A stretch of 64,000 bases of DNA, taken from JBGQOG01 sp052113705 (lineage in GTDB: Bacteria; Pseudomonadota; Alphaproteobacteria; Rhodobacterales; Rhodobacteraceae). Where the stretch lies: positions 186,001-250,000 of the forward strand of contig NZ_JBGQOG010000005.1 in assembly GCF_052113705.1 (NCBI RefSeq), written 5' to 3'. Under the pieces are notes generated by a model, which saw nothing but the letters and a program-made list of their open reading frames with translations, ran no database searches and had not been told where the DNA came from. The position numbers and the translations under genes were made by a program. Shown piece after piece: positions 25,753 to 33,410 of the stretch. Position 1 is the stretch's first letter. Each line of letters begins with the position of its first letter.

Positions 25753-25771
25753 AAAGTTTTTTCGATTGGAC
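25753..25771 (+). repeat. Right arm of 19 bp inverted repeat
   Basis: AAAGTTTTTTCGATTGGAC, the inverse of 25499-25517; ends 72 bp before the ATG at 25844. The near-equal distance to both genes argues for a functional site rather than a relic of an insertion element. Confidence 0.8.
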
Positions 25772-25843
25772 CCCGGCCCGCGCCTGCGGTCCTCTCGCCC
25801 CATGGCCGGAGGCAGTCTCCGGCGGCCTGTCCGGAGAATGCCG

Positions 25844-26812
25844 ATGAAGCTGACCGTCCGTCTTGCCCTGCGCGATTGGGATTATCTGACCCCGCTGTTG
25901 CTGGGGGATATCGTCGATCCGCGGATTGATCTGCGGATCGAGCGGGTGGGGACATTGGTCGATGATCTGGCAAGCGACCCCGCCTATGACGGGGCCGAGC
26001 TGTCGTTCAGCCGCTATCTGCAGGCGCGCAGCGCGGGGGATGGGCAAGTCCTGGGCGTTCCCTGTTTCCTGATGCGCGGTTTCCGGCACCGCTGCATCCT
26101 GACGCTGAAATCCAGCCCGATGACCCGGCTTGAGGATCTGGCGGGCTGCAGGATCGGCGTCACCGGCTGGCAGGACAGCGGCAACACCTGGACGCGCGCG
26201 GCATTGGCCGATGCCGGAGTCGGGGTCGAGGACGCGCGCTGGTACGCCGGGCGGCTGACCGCCGCGCATCCGATCACCGACCGGCTGGGCCGCTTTGCCC
26301 GCCCCGGCCAGATCGAGGCGCTGGCGGGCGAGCAGCCGATGATGGAGGCGCTGATGGACGGGGGGCTTGACGCGCTGTTTACCCCCTTCATGCCGGTCGG
26401 GTTCTTTGCGCCCGACTCGCCTTTCCGTCAGCTGGTCACCGATTTCCGCAGCGCGGAAATCGGCTATTACAGCCGCGTGGGCTATGTGCCGGGGATGCAT
26501 ATCCTCGGGCTGAAGGCAGAGGTGGCGGCGGCGCATCCCTGGTTGGCGGCAGCGCTCAGTGATCTCTACGACCGGTCCTTTGCGATGTGGCAGGAAAAAC
26601 GCCGCAAATATGCGGAAACCACGCCCTGGATCCTGCAGGACATCGCCTGCGCCGAGGCGCATCTGCGCCCCGATTGGGCGGCCAGCGGATTGGCCGCCAA
26701 TGCGAAGATGATCGCGGATTTCACGGCGGAAGCGCTGGGGCAGGGGCTGATCGCGCGCCATCTGACCGCCGGGGAAATTTTCCCCGCCGATGCCGCGGCC
26801 CTCGCGGCCTGA
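25844..26812 (+). CDS. 4,5-dihydroxyphthalate decarboxylase-like / solute-binding-fold protein
   Basis: 322 residues; the ATG at 25844 has GGAGA six bases upstream. The N-terminus LTVRLALRDWDYLTPLLLGD, YDGAELSFSRYLQ and FMRGFRHRCILTL-like part (FLMRGFRHRCILTLKSS) match proteins annotated as 4,5-dihydroxyphthalate decarboxylase, which share the periplasmic-binding-protein type II fold. No signal peptide, so cytoplasmic. Actual decarboxylase activity is uncertain; many family members are of unknown role near ABC importers. It begins a + strand pair with the D-aminopeptidase, 48 bp downstream, and shares the inverted-repeat control region with the importer. Confidence 0.7.
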   Translation: MKLTVRLALRDWDYLTPLLLGDIVDPRIDLRIERVGTLVDDLASDPAYDGAELSFSRYLQARSAGDGQVLGVPCFLMRGFRHRCILTLKSSPMTRLEDLAGCRIGVTGWQDSGNTWTRAALADAGVGVEDARWYAGRLTAAHPITDRLGRFARPGQIEALAGEQPMMEALMDGGLDALFTPFMPVGFFAPDSPFRQLVTDFRSAEIGYYSRVGYVPGMHILGLKAEVAAAHPWLAAALSDLYDRSFAMWQEKRRKYAETTPWILQDIACAEAHLRPDWAASGLAANAKMIADFTAEALGQGLIARHLTAGEIFPADAAALAA

Positions 26813-26860
26813 CGGCAGATCCCCTAAAACCGGCCTAAAGGCAGCAGAAAGGCACGCAGC

Positions 26861-28417
26861 ATGACCGAGATTGACCGACCGGCACTGGAGGCGGCGCTTG
26901 CCGCGCTGCCCGATCTTTTCACCGGGCCGGGGGGCGTCGCAGGCGTGGTGTTCGAGGGGCAGGTGATTGCCGCCCATGCCTGGGGCTACGCCGATCTGGC
27001 GCGGCGTCTGCCGATGTCGGCGACGCTGCGGCTGCCGATCTGCTCGATCACCAAGCAGTTCACCTGCGGGCTTTTCCTGGAGCTGCCCGGCGACCGGGCG
27101 CGGCAACAGGCGGTGATCGACGGCTATCTGCCCAATCTGACCGGGCCGCGCCCGACCTTGGAGCATCTGTGCCACAACCAATCGGGCCTGCGCGATTACT
27201 GGGCGATGACCGTTTTGCAGGGCGCGCAGACCGAGGATGTCTTTGGCCCCGAAATGTCGCTTCCCGCGCTGGCTGAGACGCGGAGCACGCATTTCACCCC
27301 CGGCAGCCACTATTCCTACAGCAACGGCAATTTCCGTCTGCTGGGCGAAATGCTGGAGGAAACCACGGGGCGGTCGCTTGATGAGCTTCTCTCCGCACGG
27401 CTCTTTGCACCCGCCGGGATGGAAACGGCGGGGTTGAACGCCGACACCAGCCACCCCGCGGATGGTGTGGTGGGCTATGAGGGCAGCGCAGCTCTGGGCT
27501 ATTTCCCGGCGCGGAACCGCATCTATTGGACGGGCGATGCCGGGATGGCCGCCAGCCTGCACGACATGCTGGCCTGGGAGCGTTGGATCGACCAGAGCCG
27601 CGACGCAGCCGACGGGCTCTATGCCCGGATGAGCGCGCCGCAGCAGTTCAGCGATGGGCGGCCCGCGCGCTATGGCTACGGGCTGCGCCACGATCAGATC
27701 GCCGGATTGCGGGTGACCGGGCATGGCGGCGCATTGCGCGGCTTTCGCGCGCAACGCTTTCACGCGGCGGCGGCGCGGCTGTCGGTCGTCGTGCTTTTCA
27801 ACCACGAGGCCAGCGCCTACAGCGCCGCCGAAAGCCTGATGCGCGCGGCCTTGGGTCAGAGCGCACCGCCGCCGGGGGAGGTGCCGGGGCCGGAATGGGC
27901 GGGCAGCTACTGGGATGCCGAGACCGGGCTTTTGTTGCGCGTGGCGCCGCAGGGGCACGGGGTGCAGGCGCGCTATGGCACCGTGCCAGACCAGATGCGG
28001 CTGGAGAGCGAGACGCTGGCCGTCAGCGCCGAAATGACGCTGGAGCGCGGGCAGGGCGGCATGATGCTGCGGCGTCCGGGGGACAATCTGGCGGGGCTGG
28101 TGCCGCGCGTCACCGGCCCCGCGCAGACCGATATTGCCGGGCTTTATGCCTGCGGCGAGATCACCGGAGAGATGGAGATCACCGAGCGTGGCGGGGTTTT
28201 CTACGCCGGTTTCAAGGGCTTGCTGGGGCAGGGCGCGATGGAGCGGCTGACCCCGGTTGCGGCAGATCTTTGGGTGATGGCCTGTCGGCGCACGCTGGAT
28301 GCCCCCGCGCCGGGCGACTGGACGCTGCGCTTCCACCGGGATGCTTCCGGGGCGATTGCGGGGCTGACCATTGGTTGCTGGCTGGCGCGAAAGGTGCCCT
28401 ATCGGCGGGTCGGCTGA
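26861..28417 (+). CDS. dap: D-aminopeptidase (serine beta-lactamase-fold, Ochrobactrum DAP type)
   Basis: 518 residues, close to the 520 of Ochrobactrum D-aminopeptidase. The penicillin-recognising motifs sit at the positions I recall for that enzyme: S62-I-T-K65 (nucleophile and base), Y153-S-N155, and H288-G-G. After the catalytic domain (1-330) come two smaller beta-rich domains (about 335-518) that in DAP shape the active site. DAP releases N-terminal D-amino acids from peptides and amides, in the cytoplasm. The adjacent peptide importer, creatininase-like protein and D-hydroxyacid dehydrogenases fit uptake and use of D-amino acid peptides. A beta-lactamase-like esterase is the alternative. 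Confidence 0.82.
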   Translation: MTEIDRPALEAALAALPDLFTGPGGVAGVVFEGQVIAAHAWGYADLARRLPMSATLRLPICSITKQFTCGLFLELPGDRARQQAVIDGYLPNLTGPRPTLEHLCHNQSGLRDYWAMTVLQGAQTEDVFGPEMSLPALAETRSTHFTPGSHYSYSNGNFRLLGEMLEETTGRSLDELLSARLFAPAGMETAGLNADTSHPADGVVGYEGSAALGYFPARNRIYWTGDAGMAASLHDMLAWERWIDQSRDAADGLYARMSAPQQFSDGRPARYGYGLRHDQIAGLRVTGHGGALRGFRAQRFHAAAARLSVVVLFNHEASAYSAAESLMRAALGQSAPPPGEVPGPEWAGSYWDAETGLLLRVAPQGHGVQARYGTVPDQMRLESETLAVSAEMTLERGQGGMMLRRPGDNLAGLVPRVTGPAQTDIAGLYACGEITGEMEITERGGVFYAGFKGLLGQGAMERLTPVAADLWVMACRRTLDAPAPGDWTLRFHRDASGAIAGLTIGCWLARKVPYRRVG

Positions 28418-28424
28418 GCCTTGG

Positions 28425-29171
28425 CTAGAGGCGGCGCACGCCCGCCGCATCAAGGGCGTGCAGCAGCCTGCCTTGGGGCGGCTGATCGCTGATCAACAGG
28501 TCGATCTCGGCCAGTTCGCAAATGGGAAAGGCGGCGTGACGGTCGAATTTCGTGGCATCCGCCAGCAAGATCCGCTGGCCCGCCCGCGCGGCCATCGCCC
28601 GGGCGACCTGCGCCTCGTCGAAATCGGCATCCATCGCGCCCGCCGGGGCCAGCGCCGCGAGGGTCAGCACCGCGAAATCCGCCTGGAACCCGGCGATTTG
28701 TGTCAGGGCCAGCGGTCCGAGGGTCTGCCCATTGTCGGGGCCGAACCGCCCGCCGAGCAGGTAAATCTCGGAGCCGCCCGCGCCCATCACCTGCGCGATC
28801 CGCAGCGCATTGGTGATCACCCGCAGGCCGCCGCGCGGGGCCAGTGCTTCGGCCGCGGCCAAGGTCGTGCTGCCGGTGTCCATGAAGAGGGTGGCGCCCA
28901 CAGGCACTTCCGCCACCAGTTTCTGTGCGATCTGCGCCTTGGCGGCGGCATTCTCGGCCATCCGCTGCTGAAAACTGGCCTCCACCGTCAGCCGCGGGCG
29001 GGCCGCACCGCCATGCACCTTGGTCACCAGCCCCGCCTGCGCCAACAGCCCCAGATCGCGGCGGATGGTCTCCGGCGAGACGTCGAAAGCCGCGGCCAAA
29101 GCCTCAACCGTGGCGGCGCCTTCGGCGCTGATCCTGTCGGCAATCCGCGCCTGTCGTGCTCTGGGTTTCAT
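28425..29171 (-). CDS. DeoR/GlpR family transcriptional repressor
   Basis: 248 residues from the ATG at 29171. N-terminal DeoR helix-turn-helix: RQARIADRISAEGAATVEAL, AAAFDVSPETIRRDLGLLAQAG, VTKVHGGAA. The C-terminal DeoRC domain, with DTGSTTLAAAEAL near residue 95 and LADATKFDRHAAF near 215, binds a phosphorylated sugar or polyol. It is divergent from the GlpA-like/FGGY kinase genes, and direct repeats ACCGAACGG lie between, so it probably represses them until the phosphorylated substrate accumulates, as GlpR does. Convergent with the D-aminopeptidase gene, with 7 bp between the ends. Confidence 0.88.
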   Translation of the reverse strand: MKPRARQARIADRISAEGAATVEALAAAFDVSPETIRRDLGLLAQAGLVTKVHGGAARPRLTVEASFQQRMAENAAAKAQIAQKLVAEVPVGATLFMDTGSTTLAAAEALAPRGGLRVITNALRIAQVMGAGGSEIYLLGGRFGPDNGQTLGPLALTQIAGFQADFAVLTLAALAPAGAMDADFDEAQVARAMAARAGQRILLADATKFDRHAAFPICELAEIDLLISDQPPQGRLLHALDAAGVRRL

Positions 29172-29234
29172 CCGGGCCTCCGCCAATCCGGGGCCGATGG
29201 TCGGATTTTTGGGCGGTTTTCGCAAGAATTTTCT

Positions 29235-29263
29235 ACCGAACGGAAATTTAATTGACCGAACGG
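29235..29263. promoter_or_regulatory. Candidate DeoR operator: direct repeat ACCGAACGG x2
   Basis: ACCGAACGG at 29235-29243 and again at 29255-29263, with starts 20 bp apart, about two helical turns, on one face of an AT-rich segment between the DeoR-family gene and its divergent target. DeoR-family repressors bind repeated short sites like this. Assignment from position and spacing. Confidence 0.6.
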
Positions 29264-29307
29264 GCATTATTCGCAAGGCTGCGACTCATCAGATGCAGGA
29301 GTGGATG

Positions 29308-30705
29308 ATGGCGGAACAGGCGGCCCCGGCGCGCGGGGCGTATGATGTGGCCATCATCGGCGCGGGTGTCGTGGGCTGTGCGGTGGCGCGTCGGCTGACG
29401 CTTTCGGGCGCAAGGGTGGTGGTGCTGGAAAAGGCGGCGGATGTGCTCGACGGCGCTTCCAAGGGCAACAGCGCGATCCTGCACACCGGCTTTGACGCGC
29501 CGACCGGCTCGCTGGAGGCGGCCTGTGTCGCGGCGGGCCATGCAGAATATCTCGAGATCCGGGCGCGGCTCAACCTGCCGCTGATCCGTGCGGGTGCACT
29601 GGTGCTCGCCTGGACGGAGGAGGAACTGGCGCAACTGCCCGGCCTGATGGCGCAGGCGCGGGCGAATGCGGTGGAGGATCTGGAGGAACTGGGGCCAGAG
29701 GCGCTGCTGCGTCTGGAACCGGCGTTGAACCCGGCGGTGCGCGGGGGCTTTCGGGTGCCCCGCGAATATCTGATCGACCCCTGGTCGGCGCCGCAGGGTT
29801 ATCTGATGCAAGCCTTGGTGAACGGCGCAGAAATGCGGCGCGATTGCCCGGTGACGGCGGGGATTTTCGACGGCGAACGCTGGCACCTGACAACGCCGCA
29901 GGGCCCGGTGCAGGCGCGGCAGGTGATCAATGCGGCGGGGCTTTATGGCGACCGGGTGGAGGCCATGCTGACCGGCACCGCCAGCTTTGAGATCCGCCCG
30001 CGCAAGGGGCAGTTCGTGGTCTATGACAAATCCGCCGCCGCGCTGGCCAGGCATATCCTGCTGCCGGTCCCCAGCGCCACGACCAAGGGCATCGTGGTCT
30101 GCCGCACAGCCTTTGGCAATTTGCTGGTCGGCCCGACGGCCGAGGAACAGCCCGAGCGAGACCGCGCCGATCTGGTGCCGGAAACGCTGGCGGCATTGCA
30201 GCGGCGGGGGGCAGAGATCCTGCCCGGTCTCGCGGGGCATGAGGTGACGGCGATCTATGCCGGGCTGCGGCCCGCGAGCGACGAAAAGCACTACCGGATC
30301 CGGCATGAACCGGGGATGCACTATCTCGGCCTTGGCGGCATCCGCTCCACCGGTCTGAGTGCGGCCCTGGGGCTGGCGCAGCATGTGGCGGGGCTTTTGC
30401 CGGGCTTTGGCGGGCCGCTGACCGATCCGGTCTGGCCGCAGATGCCGATGCTGGCCGAGGGCGAGGTGCGCGACTGGCAGCGCCCCGGCCATGGCGGCAT
30501 CCTGTGCCATTGCGAGCTGGTGACCCGGCGAGAGGTGGCGGCGGCGCTTGAGGGGCCGCTCGCCGCCCGCAGCTTGGCGGGGCTCAAGCGGCGCACGCGG
30601 GTGACGATGGGGCGCTGTCAGGGGTTCTATTGCACCGGTGCCTTGGCCGAGATGACCGAGGGGCGCTTGGCGCAGCCGATGCTGGGCGGGGAGGGCGCGA
30701 TATGA
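29308..30705 (+). CDS. FAD-dependent glycerol-3-phosphate dehydrogenase-like oxidoreductase (GlpA type) with BFD-like Fe-S domain
   Basis: 465 residues; the ATG at 29308 is six bases after CAGGAG (29305 would be too close). DAO-type FAD domain with VAIIGAGVVGCAVARRLTLSG at the N-terminus and GASKGNSAILHTGFDAPTGS. The C-terminal 70 residues hold four Cys (HCELV and GRCQGFYC regions) of a BFD-like [2Fe-2S] domain, as in GlpA. GlpA-type enzymes oxidise sn-glycerol-3-phosphate or similar 2-hydroxyphosphates. It overlaps the next oxidoreductase by ATGA and lies in a set with an FGGY kinase under a DeoR repressor. L-2-hydroxyglutarate oxidase-like activity is an alternative, since no separate GlpC is present. 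Confidence 0.82.
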   Translation: MAEQAAPARGAYDVAIIGAGVVGCAVARRLTLSGARVVVLEKAADVLDGASKGNSAILHTGFDAPTGSLEAACVAAGHAEYLEIRARLNLPLIRAGALVLAWTEEELAQLPGLMAQARANAVEDLEELGPEALLRLEPALNPAVRGGFRVPREYLIDPWSAPQGYLMQALVNGAEMRRDCPVTAGIFDGERWHLTTPQGPVQARQVINAAGLYGDRVEAMLTGTASFEIRPRKGQFVVYDKSAAALARHILLPVPSATTKGIVVCRTAFGNLLVGPTAEEQPERDRADLVPETLAALQRRGAEILPGLAGHEVTAIYAGLRPASDEKHYRIRHEPGMHYLGLGGIRSTGLSAALGLAQHVAGLLPGFGGPLTDPVWPQMPMLAEGEVRDWQRPGHGGILCHCELVTRREVAAALEGPLAARSLAGLKRRTRVTMGRCQGFYCTGALAEMTEGRLAQPMLGGEGAI

Positions 30706-31946
30706 CGCTGCCAGAGAGGGCGGATGTGGTCATTGTCGGCGGCGGTCCGGCAGGGCTGGCGGCGGCCATCCAGCTGCGGGCGCAGGGCCACAGCGTGGTG
30801 GTGCTGGAGCGCGAGGCCGAGGCGGGCGGCATTCCGCGCCATTGCGGGCATTATCCCTTTGGCATGCGGGAGTTTCAGCGCCTGATGCGCGGGCCTGCCT
30901 ATGCGGCGCGGCTGGTGGCAGAGGCGCGGGCGGCGGGGGTGCTGGTGGCCACCCGCACCACGGTGACCGCACTGCATCCGGGGCCGCGCCTAAGCGTAAC
31001 CACGCCGGAGGGGCCCTCTGAGATCGGCGCGCGGCGCGTGCTTCTGGCGACGGGTCTGCGCGAAAGCAGCCGCGCCGCGCGCGGGATCGGCGGCAGCAAA
31101 CCTGGCGGCGTGCTCTCCACCGGGGCGCTGCAACAGCTGGTCTATCTGCCGCAAAGCCACGGCCTGCCGCGCCCCTACCTGCAGCCGGTCATTCTGGGCA
31201 GCGAGATGGTGGCGTTCTCCGCGCTGCTCACCTGCCGCCATGCCGGGATCCGCCCGCGGGCGATGATCGAGCCGGGCAGCCGCGTCACCGCCCGCTGGCC
31301 CGCGCCGCTCTTGCCGCGCGCGTTGGGGGTGCCGCTGCATCTGGAAACCGCGCTTGTCGCCATCCATGGCAGGCATCAGGTCGAGGGGGTGACCCTGCGC
31401 CACCGGGGGACGGAGCGGACCCTGCCCTGCGACGGCGTGATCATCAGCGGAAAGTTTCGTCCCGAGGCAAGCCTGATCCGCGCCAGCCATCTGCGCTTTG
31501 ACCCGGCCTCGGGCGGGCCGGAGGTGGATCAATACGGGCGCTGCTCGGATCCGGGTTACTTCGCGGCGGGCAATCTGTTGCACCCGGTCGAGACGGCGGG
31601 CTGGTGCTGGGCCGAGGGGCGGCGTGTGGCGGCGGCGCTGGCCGCGAGCCTGTCGGGCGCGCTGCCGGATGCGGATGTGGCACAGCATATCCGTGCGGCC
31701 GGGGCGCTGGCCTATCTGGTGCCGCAACGGCGGGTGCCGATGGTGCCGGGGGTGCCGGTGGCGCTCGCGCCGCAGCTGCGGGCGGCGGCGGAGATGCGGG
31801 GGCGGCTGGTCCTGCGGCAGGCGGGGGCCGAGATCGCGGCGCAGGCGATGACCGCGCGTCCCGAGCGGCGGCTGCATCTCAAGCCCGGGTTGCTGGCGGC
31901 GGCGGGGCCGGGGGATTTCGACCTTGCGCTGGAGGCAGAGACATGA
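30702..31946 (+). CDS. NAD(P)/FAD-dependent oxidoreductase, GlpB/HcnB-like partner subunit
   Basis: 414 residues. N-terminal FAD-binding motif ADVVIVGGGPAGLAAAIQL, then EAEAGGIPRHCGHYPFGMREF, a block typical of pyridine-nucleotide-disulphide-type oxidoreductases that partner GlpA-like proteins (similar proteins are called GlpB, HcnB or NoxA-like). The start overlaps the GlpA-like stop (ATGA 30702-30705) and its stop overlaps the kinase start, so the three are translationally coupled and probably work as one dehydrogenase plus kinase. The electron acceptor is not evident. Confidence 0.75.
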   Translation: MTLPERADVVIVGGGPAGLAAAIQLRAQGHSVVVLEREAEAGGIPRHCGHYPFGMREFQRLMRGPAYAARLVAEARAAGVLVATRTTVTALHPGPRLSVTTPEGPSEIGARRVLLATGLRESSRAARGIGGSKPGGVLSTGALQQLVYLPQSHGLPRPYLQPVILGSEMVAFSALLTCRHAGIRPRAMIEPGSRVTARWPAPLLPRALGVPLHLETALVAIHGRHQVEGVTLRHRGTERTLPCDGVIISGKFRPEASLIRASHLRFDPASGGPEVDQYGRCSDPGYFAAGNLLHPVETAGWCWAEGRRVAAALAASLSGALPDADVAQHIRAAGALAYLVPQRRVPMVPGVPVALAPQLRAAAEMRGRLVLRQAGAEIAAQAMTARPERRLHLKPGLLAAAGPGDFDLALEAET

Positions 31947-33385
31947 AGCTTTTGGCATTGGATCAGGGCACCACCAGCACCCGCGCGGTGCTGCTGACGC
32001 CCGATGGGCGGGCCGAAGTGCTGGCGAGCCTGACGCACCGCCAGCTCTATCCGCAACCCGGCTGGGTGGAGCATGATCCGCAGGAACTTCTCTCCCATCT
32101 CAGGGCCTGTCTTGCGGCGGGGATCTCGGCGGGGGCGGGCGCGGTGGGGCTGGCCAATCAGGGCGAAAGCTGTCTGGGCTGGGATGCGGAGAGCGGGGTG
32201 CCGGTGGGGCCGGTGATCGTCTGGCAAGACAGCCGCACAGCGGATGTCATTGCGGAGATGGCGGCGGCGGGGTTGGGGCCGGAGGTGATGGCGCGGGCGG
32301 GGCTGCCGCTGGATGCCTATTTCTCGGCGGCAAAGCTCGGTTGGATCCTGCGGCACAACCCGGCGGCGGCGGCGCTGGCGGCGCGGGGGCGGCTTTGCCT
32401 TGGCACCACCGACGCCTGGTTCCGCTGGCAGCTGACCGGGCGGTTCGAGACCGATGTCACCACTGCCGCGCGGACCTCGCTGATGAACCTCGCGACCTGC
32501 GAGTGGGACCCGGAACTCTGTCGGATTTTTGATGTGCCGTTGCAGGCCTTGCCGCGGATCACCGCCTCCAGTGGCGATCTGGGCGCGCTTGCGCCGGGCC
32601 TGCCGCTGGCCGCCAGCCTCACCGATCAGCAGGCGGCGCTGTTCGGGCATGGCTGCCGGGCGCCGGGGGATGCCAAGGTGACCTTTGGCACCGGGGCCTT
32701 TGCCCTGGCCGTCACCGAAAAGCCGCTTGCGCCCTGCGAGGGGCCTTTGCAAACGCTGGCCTGGCAGCGCGCGGGCCAGGCACCGGTCTATGCGCTGGAT
32801 GCCGGGGTGACCACAGCGGCGGCGGCAGTCAATTGGGCGCGCGATCTGGGGCTGTTCAAAACCTTCAGCGAGATCAACCAGTTCGAAGCGCCCGCCGCGA
32901 TTGGCCGCGGGTTGGTCTTTGTGCCGGCGCTGGCGGGGCTCGGCTGTCCGCATTGGGACCGCAGCGCGCGCGGCGGTTGGCTGGGCATGACGCTGGCCAC
33001 CGCGCCGCGCGATCTGATGCAGGCGCTGCTTGAGGGCGTCGCGCTGCGCATGGCCGAGGCGCTGGCGGCCATTGCGGCGGTGCAGCCACTGACCGGGCCG
33101 ATCTCGGTCGACGGGGGGATGGCGGCCAATGGCTATATGATGCAGTTTCTGGCCGATTGCAGCGGGCATGCGCTGGTGCTCTCGGATCAGAATGAGCGCA
33201 CGGCGATTGGCGTGGCCCTCATGGCGGGCGAGGTGACGGGAGAGGTGCCGCCTGTGCAGGAAGTGACCCGGCGGATAGATCCGCAACGGGACGGGCGCGT
33301 CTGGCGCGCCCGCTTTGCACAGGCGCGCGGATTGATCCAGCGCTGGGGGGCGGATCTGGAACCGGCGGTGCAATCGGGGGTCTGA
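31943..33385 (+). CDS. FGGY family kinase, glycerol kinase-like
   Basis: 480 residues. Start LLALDQGTTSTRAVLL, then YPQPGWVEHDPQELL and VIVWQDSRT are hallmark glycerol-kinase segments; ATP-binding VTFGTGAFAL and GGMAANGYMMQFLAD are present. Polyol-contact residues of E. coli GlpK map as E75, W94, Y126, D227 and Q228, but the Arg of NQRET (Arg83 in E. coli) is Gly74 here (NQGES). That Arg hydrogen-bonds glycerol, so the preferred substrate may differ. It closes a three-gene coupled set with GlpA- and GlpB-like oxidoreductases and is 25 bp from the convergent AMP-ligase gene. Confidence 0.82.
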   Translation: MKLLALDQGTTSTRAVLLTPDGRAEVLASLTHRQLYPQPGWVEHDPQELLSHLRACLAAGISAGAGAVGLANQGESCLGWDAESGVPVGPVIVWQDSRTADVIAEMAAAGLGPEVMARAGLPLDAYFSAAKLGWILRHNPAAAALAARGRLCLGTTDAWFRWQLTGRFETDVTTAARTSLMNLATCEWDPELCRIFDVPLQALPRITASSGDLGALAPGLPLAASLTDQQAALFGHGCRAPGDAKVTFGTGAFALAVTEKPLAPCEGPLQTLAWQRAGQAPVYALDAGVTTAAAAVNWARDLGLFKTFSEINQFEAPAAIGRGLVFVPALAGLGCPHWDRSARGGWLGMTLATAPRDLMQALLEGVALRMAEALAAIAAVQPLTGPISVDGGMAANGYMMQFLADCSGHALVLSDQNERTAIGVALMAGEVTGEVPPVQEVTRRIDPQRDGRVWRARFAQARGLIQRWGADLEPAVQSGV

Positions 33386-33399
33386 GGGCGGCGCCGCCC
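33386..33399. terminator. Perfect 14 bp palindrome between convergent genes
   Basis: GGGCGGCGCCGCCC directly after the kinase stop and before the stop of the convergent ligase gene. It could act as a short bidirectional stem, but there is no T run on either strand, so it is a weak terminator candidate only. Confidence 0.3.
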
Positions 33400-33410
33400 C
33401 GCAGCGGGCA

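Larger units (their letters stand above)
25420..25843. promoter_or_regulatory. 424 bp divergent control region with a perfect 19 bp inverted repeat
   Basis: Between the divergent solute-binding protein gene (start 25419) and the decarboxylase-like gene (start 25844). GTCCAATCGAAAAAACTTT at 25499-25517 is repeated perfectly in inverse as AAAGTTTTTTCGATTGGAC at 25753-25771. Each copy reads TTCGATTGGAC toward its own gene, 79 and 72 bp before the start codon. The middle part is AT-rich (25540-25605) and probably carries promoter elements. Same-strand frames through it lack protein character. Confidence 0.7.

Noticed and set aside
25499..25771. The 19 bp inverted repeat as ends of a transposable element
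   Set aside because: No transposase between them, no flanking target duplication, and each copy sits at a matching distance before a gene; regulatory use is more likely.
25751..28453. About 900-codon minus-strand frame opposite the decarboxylase-like gene and D-aminopeptidase
   Set aside because: Antisense shadow: the plus-strand proteins have clear catalytic motifs, while this frame has none.
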